Shown here: piece after piece, positions 52,299 to 53,839 of the stretch
How the letters are laid out: each line of letters begins with the position of its first letter
Position numbering within the stretch: position 1 is the first letter of the stretch
Assembly: GCA_947589065.1 (NCBI GenBank)
Contig: CANPZM010000007.1
Coordinates: forward strand, 1 to 53,839
DNA length: 53,839 nt
Direction of reading: 5' to 3'
Source: an uncultured Clostridia bacterium
GTDB lineage: Bacteria > Bacillota > Clostridia > TANB77 > CAG-508
Translations under genes and position numbers: made by a program
Notes under the pieces: generated by a model
The model's input: the letters and a program-made list of their open reading frames with translations, nothing else
Database searches by the model: none
What the model was told of the DNA's origin: nothing

Positions 52299-53504
52299 TT
52301 GAATACTTTATATTTTGATTGCTCAAGTGGAATTAGCGGGAATATGGTTCTTGGAGCTCTATTAGAAATCGTTGAAGATAAAAACTACTTATTAGAAGAA
52401 TTAAAAAAATTAAATATAAATGGATATAAAATTGAAATATCTAAAAAAGTCAAAAATGGAATTACAGGAACTTATGTAGATGTTATTATTGATGGAAAAG
52501 ATGAATATGGACGCATACATCATTTGGAAGAAAGTGAACATCACCATAGTCAAGAGCAACATCATCATGAACATAGAAATTTAAGAGATGTAAATGAAAT
52601 TATTGATAATAGTTCTTTGAAAGAAGATGTAAAGGATTTAGCAAAAAGAATATTTTTAAGAGTAGCAAAAGCAGAATCTAAAGTACATAATAAAACTTTA
52701 GAAGAAGTACATTTTCATGAAGTAGGTGCAATAGACTCTATTGTAGATATTGTTGGAACAGCTATTTTAATTAAAAAAATAAATCCAGATAAAATTATTT
52801 CTAGTATAGTAAATGATGGGTATGGGTTCATAGAATGTGCTCATGGAACTATGTCAGTACCAGTACCAGCAACAAGTGAAATATTTGCAGAATCTGATGT
52901 AAAGTTTAGACAAATAGATATAGATACAGAATTGGTAACACCAACAGGTGCGGCAATAATTAGTGAACTTGCTGAAGAATTTACAAATTTACCTGCTATG
53001 GTAACAGAAAAAATAGGATGGGGTGCAGGATATAAAGAACTAAAAATACCAAATATTTTAAAAGTATATTATGGAAAAATGGAAAAGCAAAATGAAGATT
53101 TTGTTGTAATGGAAACAAATGTTGATGATTGCAACGGAGAAATATTAGGATATACTCAAGAATTATTATTTAAAAATGGAGCATTAGATGTATTTTATAC
53201 ACCAATCTTTATGAAAAAAAATAGACCAGCTTATAGATTAACAGTTGCATGTAAAAAAGAAGACATATATAAATTACAAAATATTATTTTTAAAGAAACA
53301 ACTACCATTGGCATTAGATATCGTTTTGAATATAGAACAGAACTTGGCAGAGAAATGACTGAATTAGACACAAAATATGGAAAATTAAAAGTTAAAAAAG
53401 TAATCAATAATGGAGAAACTTATGTATATCCTGAATATGAAAGCATGAAGGAATTAGCTGAAAAAAATAATATTCCATTAAAAGAACTATATAAATTAAC
53501 TTAA
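52299..53504 (+). CDS. larC: Nickel-pincer cofactor biosynthesis protein LarC
   Basis: CTP-dependent nickel insertase that installs Ni in the pyridinium bis-thiocarboxylate cofactor of lactate racemase and related enzymes. 401 aa in one frame. The start LYFDCSSGISGNMVLGALLE is diagnostic. A His-rich loop (about residues 74-92, many HH and HHH runs) suggests nickel storage or delivery. VHFHEVGAIDSIVDIVG and LVTPTGAAII follow, and the C-terminal LarC2-like domain has ETNVDDCNGEILGY and FMKKNRPAYRL. The TTG start is supported by AGAAAGGATG upstream. larB follows after 39 nt. Confidence 0.95.
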   Translation: MNTLYFDCSSGISGNMVLGALLEIVEDKNYLLEELKKLNINGYKIEISKKVKNGITGTYVDVIIDGKDEYGRIHHLEESEHHHSQEQHHHEHRNLRDVNEIIDNSSLKEDVKDLAKRIFLRVAKAESKVHNKTLEEVHFHEVGAIDSIVDIVGTAILIKKINPDKIISSIVNDGYGFIECAHGTMSVPVPATSEIFAESDVKFRQIDIDTELVTPTGAAIISELAEEFTNLPAMVTEKIGWGAGYKELKIPNILKVYYGKMEKQNEDFVVMETNVDDCNGEILGYTQELLFKNGALDVFYTPIFMKKNRPAYRLTVACKKEDIYKLQNIIFKETTTIGIRYRFEYRTELGREMTELDTKYGKLKVKKVINNGETYVYPEYESMKELAEKNNIPLKELYKLT

Positions 53505-53543
53505 ATATTAAAAATGTGTTAATTGGTTACATAAGGAGGTTAT

Positions 53544-53839
53544 ATGGATATAGCAGAAATATTAGCAAAAGTAAAAAATAATGAAATAACGATTGAAGAA
53601 GCTGAAAAAGAAATAAAGAATAATCAATACGAAGATTTAGGATATGCAAAAATAGATCATAATCGAAAACAAAGAACAGGTGAAAGTGAAGTTATTTTTT
53701 GTCAAGGAAAACCTAATGAGTTTTTAACGAATATTTATACTAATATATACAAAGAAAACGGAGAAGTTTTAGGAACAAGAGCAAGTTGCGAGCAATATGA
53801 GTTATTAAAAAAAGAAATTCCAAATATAGAATATGACAA
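53544..53839 (+). CDS. larB: Nickel-pincer cofactor carboxylase LarB, 3'-truncated by window edge
   Basis: First 98 codons only. LarB carboxylates nicotinic acid adenine dinucleotide at the start of pincer-cofactor synthesis. AKIDHNRKQRTGESEVIFCQGK (about 35-56) is the LarB family signature near the domain start; the AIR-carboxylase-like domain lies beyond the window. ATG 53544 is preceded by AAGGAGG. It is co-oriented with larC, and larE may follow outside the window. Confidence 0.9.
   Translation, partial: MDIAEILAKVKNNEITIEEAEKEIKNNQYEDLGYAKIDHNRKQRTGESEVIFCQGKPNEFLTNIYTNIYKENGEVLGTRASCEQYELLKKEIPNIEYD

Noticed and set aside
1..53839. tRNA, rRNA, tmRNA, CRISPR array or transposase genes
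   Set aside because: I saw no T-loop GGTTCRANTCC pattern in a tRNA context, no rRNA-like stretch, no regularly spaced direct repeats and no transposase motifs.

Overview
The window is an AT-rich chromosomal segment (A/T-dominated codons, poly-A/T intergenic DNA) of a Gram-positive, probably anaerobic and spore-forming Bacillota, most likely a Clostridia lineage. Support comes from CotF-type spore-coat proteins, a YtvI-like AI-2E protein, a wall teichoic acid operon, a SUF operon of the sufC-B-D-S-U type, an LPxTG surface protein, nickel-pincer (lar) genes and AGGAGG-type ribosome binding sites with frequent TTG starts. I see no rRNA, tRNA, CRISPR array, integrase or transposase.

Layout. 1-2.7 kb: the end of fba, convergent with smpB and two small exported membrane proteins. 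2.8-6.6 kb: a sigma-A promoter, a candidate yybP-ykoY manganese riboswitch whose P1 strand overlaps a terminator, a cation P-type ATPase and mntP. 6.6-8.7 kb: a DUF1064-type nuclease, an iron-sulfur flavoprotein and a divergent HipA-like kinase-fold protein. 8.7-21 kb: one long operon with a hotdog thioesterase, tarI, tarJ, three TagF/TagB-like polyol-phosphate transferases (the first frameshifted), a glycosyltransferase/TagF fusion, an acyltransferase, the tagG/tagH exporter and metK. 21-24.7 kb: a MATE transporter fused to a cytidylate-kinase-like domain, an MBL hydrolase and two CotF-like coat genes. 24.7-33 kb: a DtxR-fold regulator leading sufCBDSU, then mnmA, a ttcA-like gene and an acyl-ACP thioesterase. 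33-35 kb: a thioester/SH3b/LPYTG surface protein. 35-41 kb: uvrB (frameshifted in its P-loop) and uvrA, separated by a 1-kb island of compositionally different small genes. 41-47.8 kb: a helical-repeat protein, cmk, murD, a compositionally distinct membrane protein, a ytvI-like gene and a DUF1980-like gene. 47.8-53.8 kb: secA, a putative zinc metallopeptidase, larC and the start of larB.

Functional links. The Mn riboswitch plus two exporters form a manganese-efflux unit. SUF supplies sulfur and Fe-S clusters beside two tRNA-thiolation enzymes, MnmA and the Fe-S-dependent TtcA type. TarIJ makes CDP-ribitol for the adjacent polymerases and TagGH exports the polymer.

The most unusual signal is a dispersed element of about 105-185 bp made of three hairpins: six copies plus one solo hairpin, all intergenic. 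In six of the seven cases the AT-rich hairpin end lies directly after the T-tract of an intrinsic terminator, always in the same orientation relative to that terminator. This suggests a terminator-targeting non-autonomous mobile element. Also notable are two single-base frameshifts (tagF-like gene and uvrB), each explained by an extra C before GGA, and a SUF-linked DtxR-fold regulator that has lost most metal ligands but carries a C-terminal cysteine cluster.
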